Assembly: GCA_036387315.1 (NCBI GenBank)
Contig: DASVTY010000182.1
Location: forward strand, 1 to 64,000
Length of the DNA: 64,000 nt
Direction of reading: 5' to 3'
Source: JALZCH01 sp036387315
GTDB taxonomy: Bacteria; Acidobacteriota; Blastocatellia; Pyrinomonadales; Pyrinomonadaceae
Every line of letters begins with the position of its first letter. Within the stretch, counting starts at the first letter, position 1. The notes under the pieces were generated by a model. The model had not been told where the DNA came from. It ran no database searches and was given only the letters and a program-made list of their open reading frames with translations. The translations under genes were made by a program, and so were the position numbers. Positions 1 to 8,603 of this stretch are shown piece by piece.

Positions 1-1
1 C

Positions 2-802
2 GAAAACCTCAAAAGCGTAAAATCTCTCAGCGATTTCGCGCGCCAGATTTGCGACCGGCATTACGGCGTCGGCGCGGACGGAATTGCGATTATCGGCAAA
101 CTGAAATCAAACGCGGCTGATTTTTCGGCGCGCATTTTTAACCCCGACGGCAGCGAAGCCGGTTTCTCCGGCAACGGTACGCGCTGCGCCGTCGCGTATC
201 TGCATTACCGGAAAATTTGGACTGAGGAGAATCTGCGCCTCAAAACCAATAGCGGCGTCAAAAATTATCGTCTTTTGGAGACGATTGACGCAGGGCATTA
301 TCGGTTTGAAGCCGAGCTTGGCAAACCGAAATTCGATTCGGCTTCGATTCCGATTCAGTCGAAAGAAAAATTGGAAACCGTGGTTGATTTTCCGCTTCTT
401 GTCGGCGAAGAGGAGTTTAAATTAACCGCCGTTAACGTCGGAAATCCCGTGACGTGTGTTTTTGTTGACGATTTCGACGCTTTCGATTGGCGCGAAACGG
501 GGCGCGAAATCGAAACTCATCTGCTTTTCCCCGAACGCACGAACGCAGTTTTCGTCAAAGTTCTCGATAAAAACAACATCGAGCTTCGTATCTGGGAGCG
601 CGGCGCGGGCGAAACTATGGCTTCCGGCACTTGTTCGGTCGCGGCGGCAATCGCCGCTTGTCTGCGAAATGAAACCGAGAGAAAGATTACGGTTCACAGT
701 CCGGGCGGGCAGGCGACAGTCTTTTGGCGCGAATCGGACGACGAAATGCTGCTCACGGGACGCGCCGATTTCGTCTTTTGCGGCGAATGGGAGATGAAAT
801 AA
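2..802 (+). CDS. dapF: Diaminopimelate epimerase family protein, 5' end outside window
   Basis: The reading frame is open from base 2, so the N-terminus lies outside the window. DapF isomerises LL- to meso-diaminopimelate for lysine and peptidoglycan synthesis, in the cytoplasm. Two family motifs are visible: GADG then NPDGSEAGFSGNGTRC in the N-terminal half, and GAGETMASGTCS near the C-terminus. In canonical DapF both motifs start with the catalytic Cys (CGNG and ACGTG). Here both positions are Ser, codon tcc each time. The fold assignment is safe, but epimerase activity is doubtful. It could be a divergent epimerase or isomerase of the DapF/PhzF superfamily, with the true dapF elsewhere. 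A hairpin overlaps the stop codon and precedes exoA. Confidence 0.8.
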   Translation, partial: ENLKSVKSLSDFARQICDRHYGVGADGIAIIGKLKSNAADFSARIFNPDGSEAGFSGNGTRCAVAYLHYRKIWTEENLRLKTNSGVKNYRLLETIDAGHYRFEAELGKPKFDSASIPIQSKEKLETVVDFPLLVGEEEFKLTAVNVGNPVTCVFVDDFDAFDWRETGREIETHLLFPERTNAVFVKVLDKNNIELRIWERGAGETMASGTCSVAAAIAACLRNETERKITVHSPGGQATVFWRESDDEMLLTGRADFVFCGEWEMK

Positions 803-887
803 CGGAGAACTAAGAACTGAGAATGGAGAACTGAAAACAAATCTTCGGTTCATCATTCTCCGTTTTCCGTTCTCCATTTTCCGTTAT
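799..887. repeat. Imperfect long intergenic hairpin between dapF-like gene and exoA
   Basis: The left side is purine-rich (starts ATAACGG at 799-805, with repeated GGAGAACTGA-like units). The right side is pyrimidine-rich (repeated TTCTCC/TTTTCCG units, ending CCGTTAT at 881-887). The two sides pair imperfectly over the whole gap. The element overlaps the upstream stop codon and touches the exoA start codon, so it may act as a terminator/attenuator or be a dispersed repeat. Confidence 0.55.
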
Positions 888-1676
888 ATGAAAATAGCGA
901 CTTGGAATGTAAATTCGGTTTTTGCCAGAATGCCGCACATCGTGCGCTGGATTGAGAAAGAGCAGCCGGATGTTTTATGCCTTCAGGAAACGAAAACGAC
1001 CGATGACAAATTTCCGGCTTTTGATTTTCTCGAACTGGGTTACAACTCTGCTTTTATCGGGCAAAAGTCATACAACGGCGTCGCCATTTTGTCGCGTCGC
1101 GAAATTGCCGATGTTCAATACAATTTTCCCGACGATGCGGAAGATGCGCCGAAGCGTTTGATTGCGGTGACCGTCAACGGCATTCGCATCGTTAATACTT
1201 ACATTCCGAACGGCACCGAATTGTGGTCAGACCCTTTTAAATTTAAATTGGATTGGCTGCAACGTCTTAGACATTTTTTTGAAGCTAGTTGCGATAAAAC
1301 CGGGGACGTTTTGCTGTGCGGCGATTTTAACGTCGCGCCGGACGAACGCGATGTGTACGATGTCCGAACGTGGGAAGGCAAACTGCATTTTTCCCGACCG
1401 GAACGCGCCGCGCTCGATTACGTCCGAAAATGGGGGTTTGTTGACGCTTTCCGGCTTTTTCACGAAGCGGGCGGGCTTTATTCTTGGTGGAATTACCGCG
1501 AAGGCTCGTTTTTTAAAAATAACGGTTTGAGGATTGATCATATCTGGGTTTCGCCGTCTCTGGCGGCACGATGCTTGCACTGCGATGTTGATAAATCACC
1601 GCGCGGCTGGGAACGTCCTTCGGATCACGCTCCGGTCGTCGCCGTTTTTTCTGACAAGGAGCAGGGCAAAAAATGA
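888..1676 (+). CDS. xth: Exodeoxyribonuclease III / AP endonuclease
   Basis: 262 residues, normal length for the ExoIII/XthA branch of the exonuclease-endonuclease-phosphatase superfamily. It cleaves abasic sites and removes 3' blocking groups in base excision repair. Visible motifs: TWNVNS at the N-terminus, LQETK with the metal-binding Glu, YNGVAILSRR, GDFNVAPDERDVYD, RIDHIWVS, and the C-terminal SDHAPVVAVF with the catalytic Asp-His. The start follows directly after the hairpin. Its stop overlaps the next start (ATGA), so it is probably co-transcribed with the SDR gene. Confidence 0.93.
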   Translation: MKIATWNVNSVFARMPHIVRWIEKEQPDVLCLQETKTTDDKFPAFDFLELGYNSAFIGQKSYNGVAILSRREIADVQYNFPDDAEDAPKRLIAVTVNGIRIVNTYIPNGTELWSDPFKFKLDWLQRLRHFFEASCDKTGDVLLCGDFNVAPDERDVYDVRTWEGKLHFSRPERAALDYVRKWGFVDAFRLFHEAGGLYSWWNYREGSFFKNNGLRIDHIWVSPSLAARCLHCDVDKSPRGWERPSDHAPVVAVFSDKEQGKK

Positions 1677-2701
1677 AAGCTGAAAACAGAAACGCTTTAT
1701 TATGGACTGCCGCCGGATTAGGCGCGGTTTTGCTGGCAAAAACCATTATTAATAAAACGCGCGAAATTGATTTGCGCGACAAGGTTGTTTTAATCACGGG
1801 CGGCTCGCGCGGTCTCGGTTTGGTTTTGGCGCGGCAGTTTGCCGCCGAAGGAGCGAAAATTGCGATTTGCGCGCGTGATTTGGAAGAGCTTCAGCGCGCC
1901 GAAGAAGATTTAAAAGAGCGCGGCGCAGATGTTTTCTACGCGACCTGCGATTTGCAAAACAAAGCGGAAATCGGTCAAATGGTCAACGCCGTGCGAATGG
2001 AGTTCGGGCAGATTGACGTTCTCGTCAACAACGCCGGAATTATACAGGTGACGCCCGTCGAACACGCGACCGAAGCCGATTACGTCGAAGCGATGAATAC
2101 GCATTTCTGGGCTTCGTATCACACGATTCAGGAAGTTTTGCCGGAAATGAAAGAGCGGGGAAGCGGCAATATCGTCAATATCACTTCAATCGGCGGCAAA
2201 GTCGCGTTTCCGCATCTGCTGCCGTATGCCGCGAGCAAATTTGCGCTCGTCGGTTATTCGGAAGGCTTGCGCGGCGAGCTTTTGAAAGACGGAATTTATG
2301 TGACGACGATTGTTCCGGGCTTGATGCGGACGGGCAGCCCGCGCAACGCTTTTTTCAAAGGGCAGAACGAAAAAGAATACGCCTGGTTTAAATTGAGCGA
2401 CTCGCTGCCGTTTCTATCGGTCAGCGCCGAACAAGCCGCGCACGAAATCGTCACGGCGACAAAACGCTGCGAGGCAGAACATATTATTTCGATGCCCGCG
2501 AAATTGGGCGTTATGTTTCACGGCGTATTTCCCGGTCTTACATCCGATTTGTTTTCGCTGGTCAACACATTTTTGCCCGCGCCGGGCGGAATCGGAGACG
2601 AACGCTTGAAAGGAAAGCACAGCGAAACGGCGGCTTCGGATAATTTATTGACTGCATTAACAGACCGCGCAGCCGAGCAAAATAATGAAACTGTGAATTA
2701 A
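1673..2701 (+). CDS. Membrane-anchored short-chain dehydrogenase/reductase
   Basis: 342 residues. A hydrophobic N-terminal segment (about 8-25) precedes a classical SDR domain, suggesting membrane anchoring. The cofactor motif is TGGSRGLG at about 42-49. NNAG follows near 120, and the catalytic set is Ser172, Tyr185, Lys189 (YAASK). The C-terminal tail beyond about 260 is longer than the minimal SDR. It likely oxidises or reduces an alcohol/ketone substrate with NAD(P); the substrate cannot be read from sequence. It overlaps exoA by 4 bases (ATGA), so translation is probably coupled. A bidirectional hairpin follows, facing the convergent peptidase. Confidence 0.88.
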   Translation: MKAENRNALLWTAAGLGAVLLAKTIINKTREIDLRDKVVLITGGSRGLGLVLARQFAAEGAKIAICARDLEELQRAEEDLKERGADVFYATCDLQNKAEIGQMVNAVRMEFGQIDVLVNNAGIIQVTPVEHATEADYVEAMNTHFWASYHTIQEVLPEMKERGSGNIVNITSIGGKVAFPHLLPYAASKFALVGYSEGLRGELLKDGIYVTTIVPGLMRTGSPRNAFFKGQNEKEYAWFKLSDSLPFLSVSAEQAAHEIVTATKRCEAEHIISMPAKLGVMFHGVFPGLTSDLFSLVNTFLPAPGGIGDERLKGKHSETAASDNLLTALTDRAAEQNNETVN

Positions 2702-2706
2702 ATTCA

Positions 2707-2769
2707 AAAGGCAAAAGTAAAGAAACTAAATTCCGAACTTTTGCCTTTTGCCTTTTTACTTTTGCCTTT
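2707..2769. terminator. Bidirectional hairpin terminator between convergent genes
   Basis: The arm AAAGGCAAAAGTAAA at 2707-2721 pairs perfectly with TTTACTTTTGCCTTT at 2755-2769. An alternative pyrimidine copy (CTTTTGCCTTTTGCC) lies in the loop. It sits between the stop codons of the SDR and the convergent S9 peptidase. Confidence 0.7.
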
Positions 2770-2772
2770 AAA

Positions 2773-4965
2773 TTATTGCGGCGTCGGTGCCGGTGGTTTT
2801 AGCCCATATTCTTTGGGCGGTTCAACGCCGAGCAGATGTTTGACGAAATAATCCCAGCGCCGCCGCGTCATATACAGCGTGGCGTTGCCGAAACCGTGAC
2901 GGGCGTTCGGAATCATCAGCAAATCAAAATCTTTGTTGGCTTTGATGAGCGCGTCAACAACCAGATAAGTATTGTACGGCGGAACGTTGTCGTCCATTGT
3001 GCCGTGCGCGAGCAGCAATTTGCCTTTCAGATTTTTGGCGTGGACTTGATTTGCCTGTTCTTCGTAATTCGATTTGCCGTTTACTTTGGTTTCCAGACCG
3101 ATGTAGCGCTCGCCCCAATCGTCTTCATAATTGCGGTTCTCGTGGTTGCCGGATTCGGCGATTCCGACTTTGAAGAAATCGGGATGACGGAACATCGCCG
3201 CCGCCGTTGCAAATCCTCCGCCGGAATGCCCCCAAATGCCTACGCGGTTTAAATCAATATACGGAAAACGCTGGGCGAGCTGGCGCATTCCGGCGATTTG
3301 GTCTGCCAGAGTGTTGTCAGCCATATTTCCGTAGCAGGCGTCGTGAAATTTCTTTGAGCGCAGCGGATTGCAAGTGCCTTCGATTTGAACGACGACGAAA
3401 CCGAGTTCGGCAAGCGCCTGATTATCCTGTCGCGCCGGAGAAAATCCCCAGTTGCCGCCGATGCTGCCGCCTTGCGGTCCGGGATAAATGTAATTGACAA
3501 CCGGATATTTCCGGTTCGGATCAAGATTAGAAGGCGTGTACATCAAACCGTAAACGTCGGTTTGCCCGTCGCCCGCTTTGACCGTAAACAGTTGCGGCGG
3601 TTTCCAGCCCGTCGCGGTCAGACGCGAAATATCAACCTTTTCAATTTCCGCAACGGTTTTTCCTGTCATATCGCGCAGAACGGAAACAGGCGCGGTGTCG
3701 GGTTTTGAATATGTGTCAATGAAAAAACGTCCGCTCGGCGCAAGCGAAATCGAATGATGCCCATCTTCCGGTGTCAGCAACTGCAAGTTTTTGCCATCAA
3801 ATCCGATGCGGTAAAAATGAACGAAATACGGATTGCGCCCGGCTTCGCGTCCGCCTGCGGAAAAATAAATTGTGCGGTTTTTGTCGTCAATTTTTAAGAT
3901 TTCCCGAACGACAAAATCGCCGGTCGTAATTTGATTTTTCAATCTGCCGGTTGCCAAATCGTGCAGATAAAGATGTCCCCAGCCGCTTTTTTCGGAAAAC
4001 CAGATGACTTCGTTTGAAGTCGGCAGGTAGCGCCAATTGACGGTTGACCAGCCGGATTCGTACTGCGTCGGCGAGACCTCTTCCAAAACTTCGCGAATAT
4101 CGCCGGTTGCCGGATTAACGACGCGCAGGTTTGCTTTTTTATGGTCGCGCGAGCTGGAAACAAACGCCAGCGTTGCGGAATCGGCGCTCCATTCGGTGTC
4201 AGTGAAATCGCCGCCGTTGCAGGAAATGTCATCGCAAAGCGTCGTCCGGTGCTGGTCGGGCGGCATTTTTAGACGAACGACTCTCGCCGAATCAACGTCA
4301 ATAATGACGCGCTCGATCATCGTTACGTCGGCGTCGCCCGGAAGCGGATATTTCCACGCTTTGAGCTTAGGTTTTCCGACCGTGGTTTCGACCAGATACA
4401 TATCGCTCGTTTTGCGCTGGTCTTGCTGAAATGTGGCGATTTTCTTTGAATCCGGCGACCAAGCCAAAATCGCGCGGTCGCTTTGCGTCCAACCGGCGTT
4501 GTCGGTCGCGTAGCCGTAATCTTTAACGCCATCTTTGGTTAACTGCGTGTCTTTGCCGGTTTCTAAATCGCGCACCCAGAGATTGAAATCTTTGATATAA
4601 GCGGTGCGTTTTCCGTCGGGCGAAAGAACCGAATTCGGAACGTTGTTCGTTCTGCCCGGCTGCGCTGCGGATGCGCCGATGGCGGCGTTGAGCTTTGCCT
4701 GATCGGAAAACATTTGACGAGAACCGTCAGCCGCGTTAACTAAGACAAATTCGCTGCCTTTGCGATACCAGAAACGGTCGTCGGCGAGCCAGGTCGCGCG
4801 CACCGCGCCGGAAACGAGCGGTGCTGTGTTATAACCCATAAACTTTTCCGCCCGCGCATAATCTGCGGCGGTTATGGCTGTCGGCTGCTGAGCGAAAGCC
4901 GGAGCGACGCTGAAAACAAAAGCGAGCAACAGAATTGCAGACTTTACCTGAAAAAAAACTTTCAT
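2773..4965 (-). CDS. Secreted S9 family (DPP-IV type) prolyl peptidase
   Basis: 730 residues. The N-terminal signal peptide has a hydrophobic core ending AFAQQ at about 26. A beta-propeller region of the DPPIV_N type fills roughly 80-480. The C-terminal alpha/beta-hydrolase peptidase domain carries Ser581 in GHSGGG, an Asp in GTMDDNVP (658/659), and His690 in NARHGFG. The nucleophile elbow is GHSGGG where DPP-IV usually has GWSYGG. The protein should cleave N-terminal dipeptides or oligopeptides in the periplasm. It is monocistronic and convergent with the SDR gene. Confidence 0.9.
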   Translation of the reverse strand: MKVFFQVKSAILLLAFVFSVAPAFAQQPTAITAADYARAEKFMGYNTAPLVSGAVRATWLADDRFWYRKGSEFVLVNAADGSRQMFSDQAKLNAAIGASAAQPGRTNNVPNSVLSPDGKRTAYIKDFNLWVRDLETGKDTQLTKDGVKDYGYATDNAGWTQSDRAILAWSPDSKKIATFQQDQRKTSDMYLVETTVGKPKLKAWKYPLPGDADVTMIERVIIDVDSARVVRLKMPPDQHRTTLCDDISCNGGDFTDTEWSADSATLAFVSSSRDHKKANLRVVNPATGDIREVLEEVSPTQYESGWSTVNWRYLPTSNEVIWFSEKSGWGHLYLHDLATGRLKNQITTGDFVVREILKIDDKNRTIYFSAGGREAGRNPYFVHFYRIGFDGKNLQLLTPEDGHHSISLAPSGRFFIDTYSKPDTAPVSVLRDMTGKTVAEIEKVDISRLTATGWKPPQLFTVKAGDGQTDVYGLMYTPSNLDPNRKYPVVNYIYPGPQGGSIGGNWGFSPARQDNQALAELGFVVVQIEGTCNPLRSKKFHDACYGNMADNTLADQIAGMRQLAQRFPYIDLNRVGIWGHSGGGFATAAAMFRHPDFFKVGIAESGNHENRNYEDDWGERYIGLETKVNGKSNYEEQANQVHAKNLKGKLLLAHGTMDDNVPPYNTYLVVDALIKANKDFDLLMIPNARHGFGNATLYMTRRRWDYFVKHLLGVEPPKEYGLKPPAPTPQ

Positions 4966-5156
4966 ATTTTAGAAAATCGAAACAGTTAAATTTTTGTGTT
5001 TTGAGTTTTTCGGTTTTGAAAAAAGCCAAACTCGAATTCGGTAAAGGAATTGTCCGATTAACCGCCGTTTTTTTCAAGTGAAGACGAAAAAGCTCATTGT
5101 TAAGATGCGATAGAGTTGATTAAAATTTCCTGAAAAGTTGAGCAATAAAAAATCCG

Positions 5157-5828
5157 ATGTTTCCCGAACCAAAATTTGTCCCGCTCGATTTCGAGCGTTT
5201 ATCGGTCGAAGAGCAGCAAAAAAGAGCAGCCGAATTTTACCGTTTGATGAATCGCCGCCGCACCGTGCGCGAGTTTTTGGCAAAAGAAGTGCCGTTTGAA
5301 ATCATTGAAAACGCGATTCGCGCCGCCGGAACTGCGCCTTCGGGCGCGAATATGCAGCCGTGGCGTTTTGTCGTTGTGAAAAACCGAGGAATCAAACGCC
5401 AAATCCGCGAAGCCGCCGAGCGCGAAGAATTTGAAAATTATAACGGGCGAATGCCCGCGCGCTGGCTGAAATGGCTCGCGCCTTTGGGAACCGACGAACA
5501 CAAGCTTTTTCTCGAAATCGCGCCCGTTTTAATCGTCGTTTTTCGGATTGATTTTTTGATTGATGCAGAAACGGAAGCAACCGAGCCGACTTATTATTCG
5601 CAGGAATCTGCGGGAATTGCCTGCGGATTATTGATTGCGGCTTTGCACAATGCCGGGCTGGCGACTTTGACTCACACACCGAGTCCGATGAAATTTTTAA
5701 ATCAAATCTTAAATCGCCCGCGAAACGAAAAACCTTTCGTTTTGATTCCGGTCGGCTATCCGGCTGAAAACGCGAAAGTACCGGATATTCGGCGTAAACC
5801 GCTCGATGAGATTATGGAAGTTGTTTGA
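5157..5828 (+). CDS. Nitroreductase family protein, iodotyrosine deiodinase (IYD)-like
   Basis: 223 residues. The FMN-binding motif RRRTVREF occurs near residue 25 and AAGTAPSGANMQPWRFVVV near 60. The latter combination, followed by LAPLGTDEHK, is characteristic of the iodotyrosine-deiodinase/BluB-like branch rather than NfsA/B. Such enzymes use FMN for reductive dehalogenation or nitro/quinone reduction. Native substrate unknown. It stands alone with about 170 bp before the next gene. Confidence 0.85.
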   Translation: MFPEPKFVPLDFERLSVEEQQKRAAEFYRLMNRRRTVREFLAKEVPFEIIENAIRAAGTAPSGANMQPWRFVVVKNRGIKRQIREAAEREEFENYNGRMPARWLKWLAPLGTDEHKLFLEIAPVLIVVFRIDFLIDAETEATEPTYYSQESAGIACGLLIAALHNAGLATLTHTPSPMKFLNQILNRPRNEKPFVLIPVGYPAENAKVPDIRRKPLDEIMEVV

Positions 5829-5996
5829 GCGAATCAGCGCAGCCACGCGGTTTATGCAACTTGGGAGACTCGATTTGAATCCCTAATTTTCAGCAGCTTG
5901 TCATAACTCCCCGACAAAAGTTATTTTCGATTATTCGATAATTTGATATATTGCGCGCGGCTTAATTTATTTCTAACGGACGGGAACTGAAACTTT

Positions 5997-7559
5997 ATGG
6001 AAAACACAGCAAACGCCGGAGCGAACAATTCGGCGAGCGATACGAGCGGCATCGGCGGGCATCCGCGAGGTTTGAGCACGCTCTTTATGACTGAAATGTG
6101 GGAGCGATTCTCATACTACGGACTGCGTCCGCTGCTCGTGCTTTTTATGTCGGCGGCTTTGATGGAAGGCGGTTTCGGCTTTGAACGCGCGCAGGCGTCG
6201 GCGATTGTCGGAATTTACGGAGCGTGCGTTTATCTGGCGAGCCTGCCCGGCGGCTGGATTGCCGACCGGCTTTTAGGCTTGCGGCGCGCCATTCTGTACG
6301 GCGCGATTTGCATCTCCGCCGGTCACATCTCAATCGGGTTGTCGGCTTTTGCGGGCGGAAGAATTACATTTTTTCTCGGGCTGATTTTGATCGTTCTCGG
6401 CACGGGGCTTTTAAAACCGAACATTTCGGCAATCGTCGGCGATCTTTACCCGGAAGGCGGCGCGCGGCGCGATGCCGGATTCTCGATTTTTTATATGGGA
6501 ATCAACATCGGCGCGTTTTTAGGACAGCTTGTCACAGGCTTTCTGGGCGAAGCAATCGGCTGGCATTGGGGCTTTGGCGCTGCCGGTGTCGGGATGTTGA
6601 TCGGTTTGGCGGTTTTTGTGACGCGCTCAAGAACGACGCTCGGCGACATCGGAATGTATCCGACAAGACATCCTGACGATGTGGTTCAGACGCGACAGGA
6701 AAATCAGGTTAAATTATTTACCGGAATCGGCATCGGTATTCTCGCCCTCGTGTTTGTGCTGGCGGCAACCGGAGTAATCACGATTGACGCGCAGGTTATC
6801 GGGCAATATATGACCTATGTGCTCGTCGGCTTGGCGGTCTTTTATTTCGCATTTTTGTTTGTCGCAGGCGGTCTCGTCGGCGACGAGAAAAAGCGCGTGC
6901 TGGTGATTGCCGTTTTGTTTGTCGCTGCCGCAATCTTCTGGTCGGCGTTTGAACAGGCTCCAACTTCACTCAATCTGTTCGCCCGCGATTTTACCGAGCG
7001 CACGATTGGCAGCTTTGAAGTTCCGGCGACGTGGTTTCAGTCAATCAATTCGGCGTTTATCATTTTGCTCGCGCCGGTTTTTGCCGGAATCTGGACTTAT
7101 CTGGGCAGAACCGGACATGATTTATCAAGTCCGGGAAAATTTGCGCTCGGTTTATTCTTCGCCGGAGTCGGGTTTTTGATTATGATTTTCGCCGCCAACG
7201 CCGTCGTCGGCAGCAACGGCGCGTTGAAAGTTTCTTTCCTGTGGCTGACATTCAGCTATTTGTTCCAGACAATCGGCGAGCTGTGTGTAAGCCCGGTCGG
7301 GCTTTCTTCGATGACAAAACTCAGCCCGCGCCGCTACGTCGGGCAAATGATGGGCATTTGGTTTCTTGCGTCGGCGGTCGGCAATTTGATCGGCGGACTC
7401 GTCGGCGGTCACGTTGACCCGGAAAAGCTCGAACAAATGCCGCAGCTATTCACTTATACAACTGCTTCACTCGTGATTTCGGCTGCTGTGCTGGCGCTGC
7501 TGGCAATTCCGATTAGCAAAATGATGCGAAACGTTGACACGCAACGAAGTCAAAGCTAA
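5997..7559 (+). CDS. POT/PTR family proton-dependent oligopeptide transporter
   Basis: 520 residues with about 12-14 hydrophobic segments. The N-terminal MTEMWERFSYYGLRPLL contains the ExxER-F-YYG signature of the POT family; the segment GTGLLKPNISAIVGDLY is the second PTR2 signature. It imports di- and tripeptides with protons through the inner membrane. A functional link with the secreted S9 peptidase nearby is possible but speculative. A 14-bp stem terminator lies 18 bases past the stop. Confidence 0.92.
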   Translation: MENTANAGANNSASDTSGIGGHPRGLSTLFMTEMWERFSYYGLRPLLVLFMSAALMEGGFGFERAQASAIVGIYGACVYLASLPGGWIADRLLGLRRAILYGAICISAGHISIGLSAFAGGRITFFLGLILIVLGTGLLKPNISAIVGDLYPEGGARRDAGFSIFYMGINIGAFLGQLVTGFLGEAIGWHWGFGAAGVGMLIGLAVFVTRSRTTLGDIGMYPTRHPDDVVQTRQENQVKLFTGIGIGILALVFVLAATGVITIDAQVIGQYMTYVLVGLAVFYFAFLFVAGGLVGDEKKRVLVIAVLFVAAAIFWSAFEQAPTSLNLFARDFTERTIGSFEVPATWFQSINSAFIILLAPVFAGIWTYLGRTGHDLSSPGKFALGLFFAGVGFLIMIFAANAVVGSNGALKVSFLWLTFSYLFQTIGELCVSPVGLSSMTKLSPRRYVGQMMGIWFLASAVGNLIGGLVGGHVDPEKLEQMPQLFTYTTASLVISAAVLALLAIPISKMMRNVDTQRSQS

Positions 7560-7576
7560 GTATCGTTACAATAAAA

Positions 7577-7610
7577 TGAAAAGAGCGAGCACCAATGCTC
7601 GCTCTTTTCA
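7577..7610 (+). terminator. Intrinsic terminator after POT gene
   Basis: Perfect 14-bp stem (TGAAAAGAGCGAGC with GCTCGCTCTTTTCA) and a 6-base loop. An in-frame ATG at 7595 lies in the loop, so the next gene must start further downstream. Confidence 0.85.
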
Positions 7611-7711
7611 CTCTTTGCTGTGCATACTGTCGTATCTCGAAGACTTGCGTTGAAAAGCAATCTTTATGTTTCTTTAGCTATTCAACGCAAATTCTGCGAC
7701 TCCCTCGTGAA

Positions 7712-8227
7712 ATGTATCCGAAGAATTTAGAACCAAATTCATTTGAAACAATTCGCCTTTTCTCTGGCGAAGAAATACAAATACCTAAAGCTACACCTTG
7801 TTTTGAGAAATGGTCTTGTGAAACGCTTGCAGATACTTACGGAAACAAGACTATTCTTAATTTCAATGGCGAGGCTGTATTTGCGGAACTCGCTATTCTC
7901 CGCATTTTTCAAAAAGAAGGTTGGAGCGGAGTTTGGGTAGACACTTACCGAAGAAAATATCGAACCGAGTATTGGAACAGCACAACTGTCATTGATTTGC
8001 CTTCGGATAAGAAGATGATTCTTGATAACATTTATAAGGTTGCTGGTTCTATCAAAGGTTGTTGGGATGTCTTTTGTTGGAAAGAAGAAAGCATTATCTT
8101 TGCGGAGTCAAAACGTCTCTCAAAAGACAAAATCAGAGAGACGCAGATTAGATGGCTAGAAGCGGCTCTAAATTATGGACTTAATAAAGAAACATCTTTT
8201 CTGATCGTAGAGTGGCATTTGTGCTAA
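7712..8227 (+). CDS. Putative PD-(D/E)XK nuclease-like protein (VRR-NUC-like), function unconfirmed
   Basis: 171 residues from the ATG at 7712. The frame also has an ATG at 7595, but this lies inside the upstream terminator hairpin. The C-terminal half shows WDVFCW, then IIFAESKRLSKDKI, then QIRWLEAAL. An Asp, an E-x-K pair and a Gln/Trp helix in this order resemble the PD-(D/E)XK/VRR-NUC nuclease core. The coding sequence is more AT-rich than its neighbours and the ribosome site is weak, suggesting a transferred accessory gene. The nuclease call is my inference from motif spacing only. Confidence 0.5.
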   Translation: MYPKNLEPNSFETIRLFSGEEIQIPKATPCFEKWSCETLADTYGNKTILNFNGEAVFAELAILRIFQKEGWSGVWVDTYRRKYRTEYWNSTTVIDLPSDKKMILDNIYKVAGSIKGCWDVFCWKEESIIFAESKRLSKDKIRETQIRWLEAALNYGLNKETSFLIVEWHLC

Positions 8228-8274
8228 CTGATTCGCAACAAATCATCGGACGTGAGTCGGAAAAAGCTAACTTG

Positions 8275-8583
8275 TTAAAAACAGCGTCTGTTTTCCTTTT
8301 CATTGATGTGGTTGGAAACCGCCGCACACAATATGAAGTTTAATTCGGGTGCCACATCCTTTGCGCGTAAATTGCTGATCGGTAAACCTAAATTGTTTAA
8401 GGCGAACAAAAACTCAACGCGTTCCTTTCCGGCAAGCCGCGCCGCTTCGCCGGACGACAAACGCCCAAGCTCGTATAGTTTTGCCGCCAATAAGAATTTG
8501 GCTTCTTCGGAAAACTGTTCGCTCGAAACGCCGAGGCTGTAAAGCAGATCGTCGTTGTATTCGATTGTTAAAGTATGCGACAT
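8275..8583 (-). CDS. UPF0175 family small protein (antitoxin-like), orphan
   Basis: 102 residues. The core LYELGRLSSGEAARLAG and VEFLFALNNLGLP match the UPF0175 helix-turn-helix family, often the antitoxin partner of a PIN-domain (DUF3368) toxin. No PIN gene follows; the next gene on this side is convergent. So it is either an orphan antitoxin or a stand-alone regulator. Lies upstream of xerC on the same strand. Confidence 0.72.
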   Translation of the reverse strand: MSHTLTIEYNDDLLYSLGVSSEQFSEEAKFLLAAKLYELGRLSSGEAARLAGKERVEFLFALNNLGLPISNLRAKDVAPELNFILCAAVSNHINEKENRRCF

Positions 8584-8603
8584 AACGTTGATTTTACTAC
8601 GAA

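Noticed and set aside
7595..7711. Upstream start of the putative nuclease gene
   Set aside because: The ATG at 7595 lies in the loop of the POT terminator and the added residues are not protein-like.
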